The notes under the pieces were generated by a model. It saw only the letters and a program-made list of their open reading frames with translations. It did no database searches and was not told the origin of the DNA. Positions 37,434-48,313 of a DNA stretch of 64,000 bases are shown here, one piece after another. This DNA comes from Tragulus kanchil (taxonomy: Eukaryota; Chordata; Mammalia; Artiodactyla; Tragulidae), in the NCBI GenBank assembly GCA_022376925.1, contig JAIOJX010000030.1, forward strand, positions 171,115,298-171,179,297. Direction: 5' to 3'. Within the stretch, counting starts at the first letter, position 1; the number at the start of each line of letters is the position of its first letter. The translations under genes were made by a program, and so were the position numbers.

Positions 37434-38065
37434 GGTTAATGAGGTTTTGTGTTCAGCTCTCTGACGTTACAGCACTCAGGTTTTTACCTTATAGTTCAAT
37501 AAGCATTTGGCGAGTGACTATTAATGGAAGATTAATCAAAAACCCTCTGTTAAAGCACAGACAATAGGTAAAGAAGATGAGGCATGGCTCAGGGTAGAAA
37601 GTGCAAGTTTTGACAAATTAGAGATTTACCAAATGACTCTTTCATTTTTGCTCCTTGCCTATTTGAAACTCTTGCCTTTTTGCCTTAAGTTTCTTTAACT
37701 TCAAAGACCAAAGGCCCACAAATGTAAATAAGTGAAGTTGTGTTTGATGTTGTTTTAGTCAAGGTTTTCCAGAGAAACAGCAACAATGGTCTCTGTGTGC
37801 GTGTGTACAACTTGCAGAAGGAGACGTGGAGTAAAACATTTTGCAGAGTTGTAAAACAATTAAGAATGATAAGAATAAAAGCATTATGTCTGTGTAAACC
37901 CTATGCTCCAGAGAGTAGATGCCTCTGAAAAAGGAGGAGGTACCTGAACAGTCCATGGGGCTTTTTAACCACATTTTGGTGTTTCCTTTTTTTTTTTTTT
38001 TTGGTCAGAAAATAGTTTTTTTTTTCATTAAAATATGGCTGATTTACAGTGTTCTGAAAAAGAAC

Positions 38066-38098
38066 ATATGTGTGTGTGTGTGTGTATGTGTGTGTGTA

Positions 38099-38131
<33 letters not shown>
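38066..38131. repeat. (GT)n/(TA)n microsatellite (copy 1)
   Basis: A GT run with interruptions followed by a TA run. The other copy at 39230-39296 has a different GT structure. Confidence 0.95.
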
Positions 38132-38459
38132 TCATGTATTTATGATTTTTCTTTTTATTTCTAATGGATTTGATATAAGTCAAATACTAAGATGGGGCAA
38201 AGTTTGCTGGTGGATACAAGAGCATTCATTTTATTATTTTGCATACATTTTTATGTGCTTAAAATATTTGGTAGTAAAATTGTTGAAGCATCTCCTTTTT
38301 CTCTTAGGAGTCTCTGCAAAGGTGCAATGCCCAACCCTCCCCCTTTATCACTGCTTTATTTACAAGTCCTCAGACATACACAAGAGTTACAGTGTCTGCT
38401 CACAGAGGTGTGGGAAGCAGAGGTAGAAACCTTCATCAGAGGAAATTTCCATCTGACTG

Positions 38460-38980
38460 CTATGTACTAATCTATTCCTGCGGCTGGGCCCAGTCTGTTT
38501 AGAGCTCAGCAGTCAATTTTGAAGATCCCAGCAGGGACATGCTATGTAAATGCTCTGAGGAGAAAGCTAGGGATGCATAAAGAGTTAACCCGTGTCTCCG
38601 CTCTCTGAACCTTCAGAAGGCCCAAACAAAAATGGCTGTCATGTCTTACAAAGGCAGGCCTATTTAAATTTAATAAGCAGAGTATATAAATACTTTTAAA
38701 TTACTGATGCAGCCAGCTAAGCCAGGGTAAATGAAGTTAGCCCTAATTCAGTTAGTCATAGCTTTGTGCCTGTGGAGTTACAGGATTTACATGGTTATCG
38801 GAAAATCAGAAATACACCATCATCTTCTTAGTGGAATTATTGTATGCATCTTTCTAACAGTGCTCTATCTTAGATTGATCTCTCATAGAAGATTAGGAAC
38901 AGGGCACTTTAAATTGGAAAGGTTAAAAATGAATTTGGGCAAATTTTGCAAGTTTCAGGTAGTCATTCACTTAAAATAAA
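38460..38980. other. Unique block, possible conserved non-coding element
   Basis: About 500 bp free of recognised repeats and rich in short A/T motifs set in a balanced context (TATTTAAATTTAATAAGC, AGTATATAAATACTTTTAAA). It is not obviously coding. Conservation cannot be judged from one sequence, so this is only a candidate. Recurs at 39630-40150. Confidence 0.3.
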
Positions 38981-39229
38981 AGGAGACGTGGAGTAAAACA
39001 TTTTGCAGAGTTGTAAAACAATTAAGAATGATAAGAATAAAAGCATTATGTCTGTGTAAACCCTATGCTCCAGAGAGTAGATGCCTCTGAAAAAGGAGGA
39101 GGTACCTGAACAGTCCATGGGGCTTTTTAACCACATTTTGGTGTTTCCTTTTTTTTTTTTTTTTGGTCAGAAAATAGTTTTTTTTTTCATTAAAATATGG
39201 CTGATTTACAGTGTTCTGAAAAAGAACAT

Positions 39230-39262
39230 ATGTGTGTGTGTGTGTGTGTATGTGTGTGTGTA

Positions 39263-39295
<33 letters not shown>

Positions 39296-39296
39296 T
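39230..39296. repeat. (GT)n/(TA)n microsatellite (copy 2)
   Basis: The duplicate of 38066-38131, with an altered GT segment length. Confidence 0.95.
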
Positions 39297-40152
39297 CATG
39301 TATTTATGATTTTTCTTTTTATTTCTAATGGATTTGATATAAGTCAAATACTAAGATGGGGCAAAGTTTGCTGGTGGATACAAGAGCATTCATTTTATTA
39401 TTTTGCATACATTTTTATGTGCTTAAAATATTTGGTAGTAAAATTGTTGAAGCATCTCCTTTTTCTCTTAGGAGTCTCTGCAAAGGTGCAATGCCCAACC
39501 CTCCCCCTTTATCACTGCTTTATTTACAAGTCCTCAGACATACACAAGAGTTACAGTGTCTGCTCACAGAGGTGTGGGAAGCAGAGGTAGAAACCTTCAT
39601 CAGAGGAAATTTCCATCTGACTGCTATGTACTAATCTATTCCTGCGGCTGGGCCCAGTCTGTTTAGAGCTCAGCAGTCAATTTTGAAGATCCCAGCAGGG
39701 ACATGCTATGTAAATGCTCTGAGGAGAAAGCTAGGGATGCATAAAGAGTTAACCCGTGTCTCCGCTCTCTGAACCTTCAGAAGGCCCAAACAAAAATGGC
39801 TGTCATGTCTTACAAAGGCAGGCCTATTTAAATTTAATAAGCAGAGTATATAAATACTTTTAAATTACTGATGCAGCCAGCTAAGCCAGGGTAAATGAAG
39901 TTAGCCCTAATTCAGTTAGTCATAGCTTTGTGCCTGTGGAGTTACAGGATTTACATGGTTATCGGAAAATCAGAAATACACCATCATCTTCTTAGTGGAA
40001 TTATTGTATGCATCTTTCTAACAGTGCTCTATCTTAGATTGATCTCTCATAGAGAAGATTAGGAACAGGGCACTTTAAATTGGAAAGGTTAAAAAATGAA
40101 TTTGGGGGCATATAATCTGCAAGTTTCAGGTAGTCATTCACTTAAAATAAAA

Positions 40153-40837
40153 ATGTTAGTGTGCCTTTAAGATGAAAATGAAAGGGACTGCTTCAGAGGC
40201 AAACAAATAATACGGGGTAAACTTGAGTAAAAGGCAGGCAGGTCTCTTGGTTCATGCCTTTGGTTCCACAAGGCAGAAAGCAGACTAACTATGGGGGCCA
40301 TGCAGATAACCACAGTCTAATTGGGAGCACATAGCAGTTACTCCAGTGGGAAATAAAGGAGTTGATTTTAGTCATGTTAATTGTGAGGTCATTGGTGAGT
40401 GAAAGAATGTCAACTTTTTATCATCATATAATTTACTGTCTACTATTCACTTATGAAGTAATAGTTTATTGAATACCTACTATGCAGATACTGTTGGTTG
40501 TTAGTGAGTAAGAACAGGGTTTTCTCTATTTTAATAGAACTTGTGTAGTCAGAAAGCAAGTATTTAATTGAATGTCTTCTAAGTTCTATGAAGGAGAGAG
40601 ACATGGGTCTGTAATAGGGGAAGTTGATCAGTGAGGTCAGGGAAGACTTCTCTGAGGAAGTGATATGGTAGCCATGGTCTTGAGCTATAAGAGGATGGAA
40701 GGAGACCAGCATGGCAAGACCATGCACTTCAGCTCCCTATTTAAGGGGTATCTATCACATGGCATGCATTTTTCAGATCTTGATAAGGATACATGAGCAA
40801 GAGAAAGATGCCAGTCCTTAAAGAGCTTATATTTGAG
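40153..40837. other. Non-coding DNA with an ancient repeat
   Basis: Around 40445-40740, phrases such as TTTATTGAATACCTACTATG and GTCAGGGAAGACTTCTCTGA belong to an ancient mammal-wide interspersed repeat whose name I cannot fix. The rest is unique. Confidence 0.45.
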
Positions 40838-41390
40838 AACATGGAAGCATCCTAGATATCCATCAACAGATGAATGAATAAAGAACTGTGTTTCATGTAC
40901 ACAATGGAATATTACTCAGCCATTAAAAGGAATGCATCTGAGTCAGTTCTAATGAGATAGATAAACCTAGAACCTGTTATACACAATGAATAAATCAGAA
41001 AGAGAAAGATAAATATTGTATACTAATACATACATACAGAATCTAGAAAGATGGTGCTGACAAATATATATGCAGAATAGCAATGGAGAAACAGAGAACA
41101 GATTTCTGGACATTGAGGGGAGGGTGGAATGGGTGAGAAATATAGAAAGAGTAACATGGAAACTTACATTCCCATATGTAAAATAGATAACCAGTGGGTA
41201 ACTGCTGTAACACTAAGGGAACTCAAAACAGGGACTCTGTAACAACCTAGAAGGGTGGGATGGGGAGGAAAGTGGGAGGGCAGTTCAAGAAGAAGTGGAC
41301 ATATGTATGCCTATGGCTGATTCAGGCTGCTGTGTGGCAGTAATCAAGAAAACTCTTAAAAAAACTTTAACTTAAAAAAAGAAGTGGATA
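40838..41390 (+). mobile_element. LINE-1 3' end, 5'-truncated, ruminant type
   Basis: Sense LINE-1 tail: GATATCCATCAACAGATGAA, ACACAATGGAATATTACTCA, GGAAACTTACATTCCCATAT, CTATGGCTGATTCAGGCTGC. This is the C-terminus of ORF2 and the 3' UTR of a bovine-like LINE-1, different from the family at 45344. Ends in an A-rich tail near 41390. Confidence 0.85.
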
Positions 41391-41488
41391 AAACAAACAA
41401 AAAAGAGCTTACATATTTGAAGAGAAGGGGGTCAATGAAGAATGACCGTAATAAATAAGTTATGTAGTACAACAGAAGGTGATGTGCA

Positions 41489-41816
41489 GGCCTTCCCTAG
41501 TGGCTCAGTGGTAAAGACTCCTCCTGTCAATGCAGGAGACATGGGTTCCATCCCTCGTCGTCTGTGAATGTCCCACATGCTGTGGAGCGACTAAGCCTAT
41601 GGGCCACAGTTATTGAACCTGTGCTCTAGAGCCTTGGGATTGTAGCTACTGAAGCCCGAGTGCTCTAGAGCCTGTGCTCCACAATAAGAGAAACCACCAC
41701 AATGAGAAGCTCGTGCACCACAACTACAGAGTGCCTGCCACTTGGCCCAGCTAGAGAAAAGTCTGCACAGCACAGAAGACCCAGCACAGCTGCAAAGAAA
41801 AATAAAGTAATTTTAA
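41489..41816 (+). mobile_element. CHR-2-type SINE, near full length
   Basis: Starts GGCCTTCCCTAGTGGCTCAG, with a B-box-like GGGTTCCATCCC. The body carries the family's repeated motifs (GTGCTCTAGAGCC twice, CACCACAACTACAGAG) and the tail AGACCCAGCACAGCTGCAAA then an A-rich end. Confidence 0.9.
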
Positions 41817-41889
41817 AAAGTGGCATGCAAAAGAGAGTGGAGAAAATAGTTTCTCCAAGTTGGGTGCACCTCAGACACACTTGAATAGA

Positions 41890-42985
41890 ATAGTCAAGGC
41901 AGATCTCATTACCAAGGTGAAGAAGGTGATGGTTGAGTGCTGGCCTGAGGGACGGGGTGAGCTGTACAGGCACCTGAATGAACAGTGTTTGAGACAGTTT
42001 CAGTGTTTTAATTCCAAAGGTTAGAGTGTGTGACAGGTTCAGGGAGGGGGCCGGGGTGGATGGAGCAGAGTGGATGAGAAGGATTACAGGAGAAATGGCC
42101 AGAAAAGTCTACTGGGCGCCCATGGAGGGTCTTAGAGTGGTCTTTGGCTTCTGCCCTTTGTGTGTGGGCAGCTACTGGAGGGTTGTAAGCAGAGTCAGGG
42201 TACGATTTGACCTCTGTCTTAAAAAGGACTCCTCTTACTACTGTATCAGGAATGAAGGGGTGGAAGGCAGGCATGGAAGGCAAGGTCATGAGGAGACTGT
42301 CGCCGTGACTTTAGAGAAAGACAGCTGTGGCCTGGGCCAGTTGGAGACATTGAGATGGGGTCATCTTTCAGTTTCACTCTGAAGGTAGGACCACAGGATT
42401 AGCTGATGAATTTGAAGGGTGTGTGAGAAGAGTCAGACATTTCTACGCGATTTCTAGCGTGAAGTAGAAGAAGGTTGGAAATGTGAGAAAGAGTCCAGGG
42501 ACAGCAAACTTGGGGTGGAGGAAGCTGGGAGTTCATTTCTGGGCAGGCTGACGTGAGGGTCCCATTTTATATCTGAGTGGAGATGTCTGTTGGCAGTGGG
42601 AGAGAGGAATTGAAGACAGAGAATGCTGGCAAAACTTTCAAGAAACTTTTTTGCAAAGGAGAGCAGAGAAATGGAGCTGAGGCTCACAGGGGAAGTAAGA
42701 AGAGGAGGAAAAAAAAAAAACAAAACTTCTTTTGGTTATTTGGGGAAAATAGGAAATAGCAGCAGGTTTGTGTAAAGATGGAGTGAGCATGGTGAGTAAT
42801 AATACCGGGCAGCCAGGGGGAGGCCAGGCGTTTGGTCTTAGTAGGACATTCTCAGGAATTGGTTTTTTATTAGAGCAGTGGGAAATCATTGAGATTTTGA
42901 GTGGAATGGCCTTACAAGATAGAATTTACATTTTGAATGGATCGTTCTGGCTGCAGAGGACAAAAGGGTTGGAAACTAGTCACAG
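41890..42985 (+). mobile_element. Ancient mammalian interspersed repeat, two pieces (name not assigned)
   Basis: Bases 41890-42580 and 42850-42985 follow one well-known old repeat in order: CATGGAGGGTCTTAGAGTGG, CTACTGGAGGGTTGTAAGCA, GGGTACGATTTGACCTCTG, ATATCTGAGTGGAGATGTCT; and, in the second piece, GGGAAATCATTGAGATTTTG and GGATCGTTCTGGCTGC. I recognise the text but cannot name the Dfam entry. The frames inside it are not genes. Confidence 0.5.
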
Positions 42986-43002
42986 TAGTTGCCAGCAGAA
43001 GC

Positions 43003-43210
43003 CTTACTATGTGCCTAGCTATGTGCTCTGCACTTTATATGTCTTCAGTCGTTTAATCCCCACAACAGACCTTTGAGATGGGAGCCATCCTTACAGGGGG
43101 CACTGAAGCTCAGAGAGGTGCAGTGGCTTCACGAAAGTCTGCACACTGCTGGTGAATCAGTGGCAGAGCCAGAGTTAGAAGCCATGTCATCCGCTCTGGT
43201 CTCCTGGTGT
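43003..43210 (-). mobile_element. MIR SINE, antisense, near full length
   Basis: TTACTATGTGCCTAGCTATG, TTTAATCCCCACAACAGACC, CACTGAAGCTCAGAGAGGTG and CAGTGGCAGAGCCAGAGTTA are in the order of an antisense MIR. Confidence 0.85.
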
Positions 43211-44710
43211 TCTGTTTTTACCATGTGTGCCATAGGACTCATGTAGTTTTTAGGTTGCAAGGGCTCTTAGAAACTTCCTAGCCCAGCCTCTCAAATAAAC
43301 TGAATTTGAGGTATTCGGAAGCAGTTGGTTGCAAATGGAACTACAGTTTAAATGCACTGAGGGGAGGTTGCTATTTAAAGTCCTATTCTAGGAAATCCTT
43401 TGTCAAGTTGAGAATCCTTTTGTAAAGCAAATAATCCACTCTCCAATTTGACTGTGGAGAAAATGCTTTTCTTCAAACATCAGGTAAATCTATAAAACTA
43501 AAAAAGTGCCGGAGTATGTTTTTCTTATTCATGGAGAGGAGCTGCCGCAGGGTGGCCTGGAGAGATGTGGAGAGAGAAAGCAGTCTGGGGACCATGAGAA
43601 CAGGGCTTTTAGCTTTGCTCGCAGAAAGGTGAACTGGCTTCTAGGCGAACTTGGTGTTACAGTCCAAAGTTTTCCAGTCGCTTCTCCGCTAAGGAATCCT
43701 GAGATCCACTCTCTGGACCTGTGAGCCCTGGTGCAGGACCTGATGCTACTCTCTGCCCAATAGTCCTTCTCCATCCTCTGTCACAGCTCCTTATTCCCAT
43801 TGCCACCAGGTGGTTCTGATGGGACTGTCAGTCACAAGGCTCACCCCGCCCATCCCTGAGTAGGGCACATGATTAGGTCAAGCCAGTCAGCATCTCCTTG
43901 GCCTTCTGTCTGACCTGTTTTTCTTTGGATGATGAACAGTAAGTATTAAGTAAACTTGAGGCTGCTGAGAGCCAGCAGGTGTCTACATGGAGAGAAACCA
44001 TATGAGAAGAAATCCATGCAGGGCCAAGTAGAGCCAAACAATCGAGAATAATTAAAGCAGATCCCTGGTGATACTGCCTAAAGTTCTAAAGCAGTCATAC
44101 CTGAATTCAGCAAGATAATTCCCTTAGCATATTCCAGGTACATTAGCCAGTGAATTTGCTTTGTTGTTCTGTGCCTGAGGTTCTCACCTCTGAAATTTGG
44201 ATAAATGTACTACATACCCCATGGCAGATAGCAAAGATGACCTTAAATAGTATGTATAAAATACTTAACCCTGGCACTCATTGGTTAATTCTTAGTATAT
44301 AATGGACTAACACAAAGTTAGTGACCTAATTATTAATTGCACAGAATTCTGTGGATTGATCTCAGCTTTGCACACTCATAAATCTGTGGTCAGTTTCTGG
44401 GATGCCTCGGTTGGCCTGCAAATGGTCTAGTGTGGTCCAGCTGTCTTGCACACGTTTTCTGGTGGTGGATGGACAGTGCCAGGAGGAAGAATGGGAGCAT
44501 GCCAAGCTCCTAGACCCGATATCTTCTCTATGCTGCATTCTGTTGACTAAAGCAAGTCATGAAGCCGCCTGGATCCAGGAAGTGGGAATGTAGTCTCCAC
44601 TTCTTCGTGGGGGTGGGGATGGGGTGTACTGCAGTCACATTGCAAAGAATCTGGAGAGAGCCATGAGTAATTTATGACTGCTTCTATAGTCCATTATAGT
44701 AAGTGTACAA
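43211..44710. other. Unique DNA, no gene seen
   Basis: About 1.5 kb without a recognised repeat. The 72- to 81-codon frames at 43506-43774 lie on opposite strands of the same bases and have no support. Confidence 0.5.
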
Positions 44711-44917
44711 AGTGGCGCTAGTGGTAAAGGACCTCCCTGCCCATTCAGGAGACGTAAGAGACAAGGGTTCGATGCCTGGGTTGGGAAGATCCCTTGGAGG
44801 AGGACATGACAACACATTCCAGTGTTCTTGCTGGGAGAATCCCATGGATGGAGGAGCCTAGTGGGCTACAGTCCATAGGGTCACAAAGAGTTGGACATGA
44901 CTAAAGTGACTTGGCAT
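44711..44917 (+). mobile_element. Bov-tA-type SINE, 5' end slightly trimmed
   Basis: GTGGCGCTAGTGGTAAAGG head, GGGTTCGATGCCTGGGTTGG B-box region, then the BovB-derived part (CCAGTGTTCTTGCTGG, GGAGCCTAGTGGGCTACAGT, GAGTTGGACATGACTAAAG). Its 3' end is the insertion site of the next SINE. Confidence 0.88.
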
Positions 44918-44935
44918 GGCACTGTTAACTTTTTT

Positions 44936-45248
44936 GAAAAAATTAATAAATTTATTGGGGGAGCGGGTTGGGGAGGGAGGGGGGCAGGCAGGCCACTTCT
45001 ATTGGTCTTTCATTTATCTATTTTCATCCATTTTTGTTCTTGGGCCTGTGTGGGCTTCCCATCGCAGTGGCCTCTCTCACTGCAGAGCACTGGCTCTGGC
45101 CACATGCGCTCCAGAGCTCCGGCTCAGTAATTGGACACATCAGTCCAGCCGCTCTGCAGCACGTGGGATCTTCCCAGGCGAGGGATCGAACCGGCGCCCC
45201 TTGCACTGCAAGGTGGTGTCCTTACCCACTGGACCACCAGGGAAGCCC
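44936..45248 (-). mobile_element. Lineage SINE with perfect 17-bp target duplication
   Basis: GGCACTGTTAACTTTTT at 44918-44934 and 45249-45265 flanks it exactly. The element has the C-rich 3' extension (plus-strand GGGGGAGCGGGTTGGGGAGG), the family body and an intact tRNA-like head with B-box (rc of GGGATCGAACC) near 45181. One of the least diverged copies here. Confidence 0.95.
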
Positions 45249-45330
45249 GGCACTGTTAACTTTTTAATAATTCTTATTGTCTGAACAGGTTTAATTTATC
45301 TTCTCTCATTTGCTGTAGTCGTGATCATCC

Positions 45331-45343
45331 TTGCTATTTAGAC
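45331..45343. repeat. Target-site duplication of U6/LINE-1 chimera, left
   Basis: TTGCTATTTAGAC, matched exactly at 48340-48352 (and again at 49424-49436 in duplicate block O). It sits directly before the T-rich LINE-1 tail. Confidence 0.9.
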
Positions 45344-46125
45344 TTTTTCTTATAATTATTTTTATTTTACTTTTTACTTTTACACAGTTCTGTCGTTTAC
45401 AGATACGTATAATCCCAGATTACTCATATGTATAGCCCTGGCCCCCTCTCAGTCCCCCCATTCCACGCCTCCAGACCGTCTCACTGAACCCCTTCAGGAT
45501 ACCCTGTTCCCACAGTGCAATGACAATAGCTATCTTTTTCACATATGATAGTATGAGTTTTCATGTCACTCCCTCTACAACTCCCACCCACTGTTCGTTC
45601 CCCACAATGTCCATACGTCTGTTCCCTATGTCTGTTTTTCCATTGCTTCAGTGTGTGTGTTATCATTACCCTTTTACTAGATTCCATATATGTGTGTTAG
45701 TATACTGTACTTGTCTTTCTCCTTTTGACTTACTTCATTTTTTATGATAGGTTCTAGATCCAACCACTCCATTAGGACTGATTTTTCTGCATTTCTTTTT
45801 ACAGCTGAGAAGTATTCCACTGTGTATATGTACCAGAGCTTCTTTATCCATTCATTCGTTGATGGACATCTAGGTTGCTTCCATGTTCTAGCTGTTGTAT
45901 AGAGAGCCGCAATGAACATTGGGGTACAGGTGTCTCTTTCAATTTTGATTTCATCCAGGCATAAACCTAATAGTGGGATTTCTGGGTTTTATGGTGCTTC
46001 TAGTTTTAGTTTTTTAAGGAATCTCCAAACTGTCTTCTATAGCGGCTGTATCACTTTACATTCCCACCAGCAGTGCAAGAGTGTTCCCTTTTCTCTGCAT
46101 CCTCTCTAGCATTTATTGTCTGTAG

Positions 46126-46236
46126 TTTTTTTTTTTTTTTTTTTTTATTTTGCTTTTGACTTTTACAGTGTTTTGCTGTTTACAAATATGTATAATCCCA
46201 GATTAGTTGTATGTTTATCGCTGGCCGCCATCCCTC
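46126..46236 (-). mobile_element. 111-bp nested LINE-1 3' end (copy 1)
   Basis: A T-run then CTTTTGACTTTTACAGTG, GCTGTTTACAAATATGTATA and ATCCCAGATTAGTTGTATG, the last ~90 bp of the same LINE-1 family's 3' UTR, lying within ORF2. TGTCTGTAG at 46117-46125 and 46237-46245 is its 9-bp target duplication. Duplicated at 47186-47296. Confidence 0.82.
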
Positions 46237-47185
46237 TGTCTGTAGATTTTTTCATGATGGCCATTCTGACTGGTGTGTGATGATATCTCATTGTAGTTTT
46301 GATTTGCATCTCTCTAATAATAAGCGAGATTGAGCATCATTTCATGTTTTTTTTTGGCCATCTGTATGTCCTCTTTGGAGGTATGCTTCTTTAGGTCCTT
46401 TTCCCATTTTTTGATTGGATTGTTCACTTTTCCAGTGCTGAGTTGTCTGAGTTGCTTATAGATTTTGGAGATTAATTCTTTGTCTGTTCTTTCAGTTTCT
46501 ATTATTTTCTCCCATTCTGTGGGCTGTCTGTTCACCTTTTTTGTAGTTTCTTTTGCTGTACAAAAGCTTTTAAGTTTCATTAGGTCCCATAGGTTTATTT
46601 TTGTTTTTAGTTCCACTATTCTAATAGCCAGGTCATAGAAGATCTTGCTTTGATTTATGTCATTGAGTGTTTTGCCTGTATTCTTGTCTAAGAGTTTTAT
46701 GGTTTCTGGTCTTACATTTATGTCTTTAATCCCTTTACTAGATTCCATATATGTGTGTTAGTATACTGTACTTGTCTTTCTCCTTTTGACTTACTTATTT
46801 TTTATGATAGGTTCTAGATCCAACCACTCCATTAGGACTGATTTTTCTGCATTTCTTTTTACAGCTGAGAAGTATTCCACTGTGTATATGTACCAGAGCT
46901 TCTTTATCCATTCATTCGTTGATGGACATCTAGGTTGCTTCCATGTTCTAGCTGTTGTATAGAGAGCCGCAATGAACATTGGGGTACAGGTGTCTCTTTC
47001 AATTTTGATTTCATCCAGGCATAAACCTAATAGTGGGATTTCTGGGTTTTATGGTGCTTCTAGTTTTAGTTTTTTAAGGAATCTCCAAACTGTCTTCTAT
47101 AGCGGCTGTATCACTTTACATTCCCACCAGCAGTGCAAGAGTGTTCCCTTTTCTCTGCATCCTCTCTAGCATTTATTGTCTGTAG

Positions 47186-47296
47186 TTTTTTTTTTTTTTT
47201 TTTTTTATTTTGCTTTTGACTTTTACAGTGTTTTGCTGTTTACAAATATGTATAATCCCAGATTAGTTGTATGTTTATCGCTGGCCGCCATCCCTC
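47186..47296 (-). mobile_element. 111-bp nested LINE-1 3' end (duplicate copy)
   Basis: Same insertion as 46126-46236, with target duplications at 47177-47185 and 47297-47305, in the second copy of block N. Confidence 0.82.
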
Positions 47297-48232
47297 TGTC
47301 TGTAGATTTTTTCATGATGGCCATTCTGACTGGTGTGTGATGATATCTCATTGTAGTTTTGATTTGCATCTCTCTAATAATAAGCGAGATTGAGCATCAT
47401 TTCATGTTTTTTTTTGGCCATCTGTATGTCCTCTTTGGAGGTATGCTTCTTTAGGTCCTTTTCCCATTTTTTGATTGGATTGTTCACTTTTCCAGTGCTG
47501 AGTTGTCTGAGTTGCTTATAGATTTTGGAGATTAATTCTTTGTCTGTTCTTTCAGTTTCTATTATTTTCTCCCATTCTGTGGGCTGTCTGTTCACCTTTT
47601 TTGTAGTTTCTTTTGCTGTACAAAAGCTTTTAAGTTTCATTAGGTCCCATAGGTTTATTTTTGTTTTTAGTTCCACTATTCTAATAGCCAGGTCATAGAA
47701 GATCTTGCTTTGATTTATGTCATTGAGTGTTTTGCCTGTATTCTTGTCTAAGAGTTTTATGGTTTCTGGTCTTACATTTATGTCTTTAATCCATTTTGAG
47801 TTTATCTTTGTGTATGGTGTTAGAGAATGTTCCAATTTCATTTTTTTGCATGTAGCTGTCCAGTTTTCCCAGCACCATTTGTTGAAGAGGCTGTCTTTGT
47901 CCCATTGTATCTTATCTCCTCGTTTGTCAAAAATAAGGTACCCATAGGTGCGTGGATTTATCTCTGGGTTCTCTGTCTTGTTCCATTGGTCTGTATCTCT
48001 GTTTTTGTGCCGATACCATTCTGTCTTGATGACTGTTGCTTTGTAGTATGGTCTGAAGTTCAGGAGGCTGATGTCTCCACCTCCGTTCTTCTTTCTCAGG
48101 ATTGCTTTGGCTATTCGAGGTCTTTTGTGTTTCCCTATGAACTGTGTTCTTCTTTGGTCTAGTTCTGTGAAGAATGTCATTGGTAGTTTGATAGGGATCG
48201 CATTGAATCTATAGATGACATTTGGTAGTATG

Positions 48233-48282
48233 AAAAATATGGAACACTTCACGAATATGTGTATCATCCTCACGCAGGGGCC

Positions 48283-48313
<31 letters not shown>

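Larger units (their letters stand above)
35542..37830. repeat. Direct duplication L (35542-36691 / 36690-37830)
   Basis: Period 1148, falling to 1137 after an 11-bp deletion about 50 bp into the second copy (near 36745), then 1139 after a GT/CGT change near 37800. The copies overlap at the join by 2 bases. Each includes unique DNA and one lineage SINE. Confidence 0.92.
37819..40152. repeat. Direct duplication M (37819-38981 / 38981-40152)
   Basis: Period 1162 rising to 1171. The copies abut at 38981. Differences: GT-repeat length (38066-38100 against 39228-39262), a GA insertion near 40053, and a block change close to the end of the first copy (GGGCAAATTTTGCAAG at 38937-38952 against GGGGGCATATAATCTGCAAG). 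It is chained to block L through 11 bp of shared sequence. Confidence 0.9.
45672..47792. repeat. Direct duplication N (45672-46732 / 46733-47792)
   Basis: Period 1061, then 1060 after a 1-bp loss near 46797. The copies abut with no spacer. The unit is entirely inside the LINE-1 and includes the nested 111-bp insertion, so both copies carry it. Confidence 0.92.
45344..48232 (-). mobile_element. LINE-1, 5'-truncated, fused to U6 at its 5' side
   Basis: On the minus strand this runs from ORF2 C-terminal half to 3' UTR. Bases 47374-48232 encode recognisable ORF2 residues ([52 protein letters not shown]). Bases 45677-45919 encode the extreme C-terminus ([29 protein letters not shown]). The A-tail is the T-rich run from 45344. 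Endonuclease and RT domains are absent. Duplication N inflates it by about 1060 bp, so the real LINE-1 part is about 1.83 kb. Frame breaks and a nested insertion show it is dead. The 5' junction at 48232/48233 meets U6 rather than target DNA. Confidence 0.88.

Noticed and set aside
39081..39590. A 169-codon frame across the microsatellite
   Set aside because: Its middle is translated GT/TA repeat and the other copy of the block breaks the frame. Not conserved even within the window.
47374..48273. A 299-codon minus-strand open frame
   Set aside because: It is dead LINE-1 ORF2 with about 13 codons read from U6 sequence at its start, and the start codon is GTG. The duplication join also runs through it. 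Not a gene.
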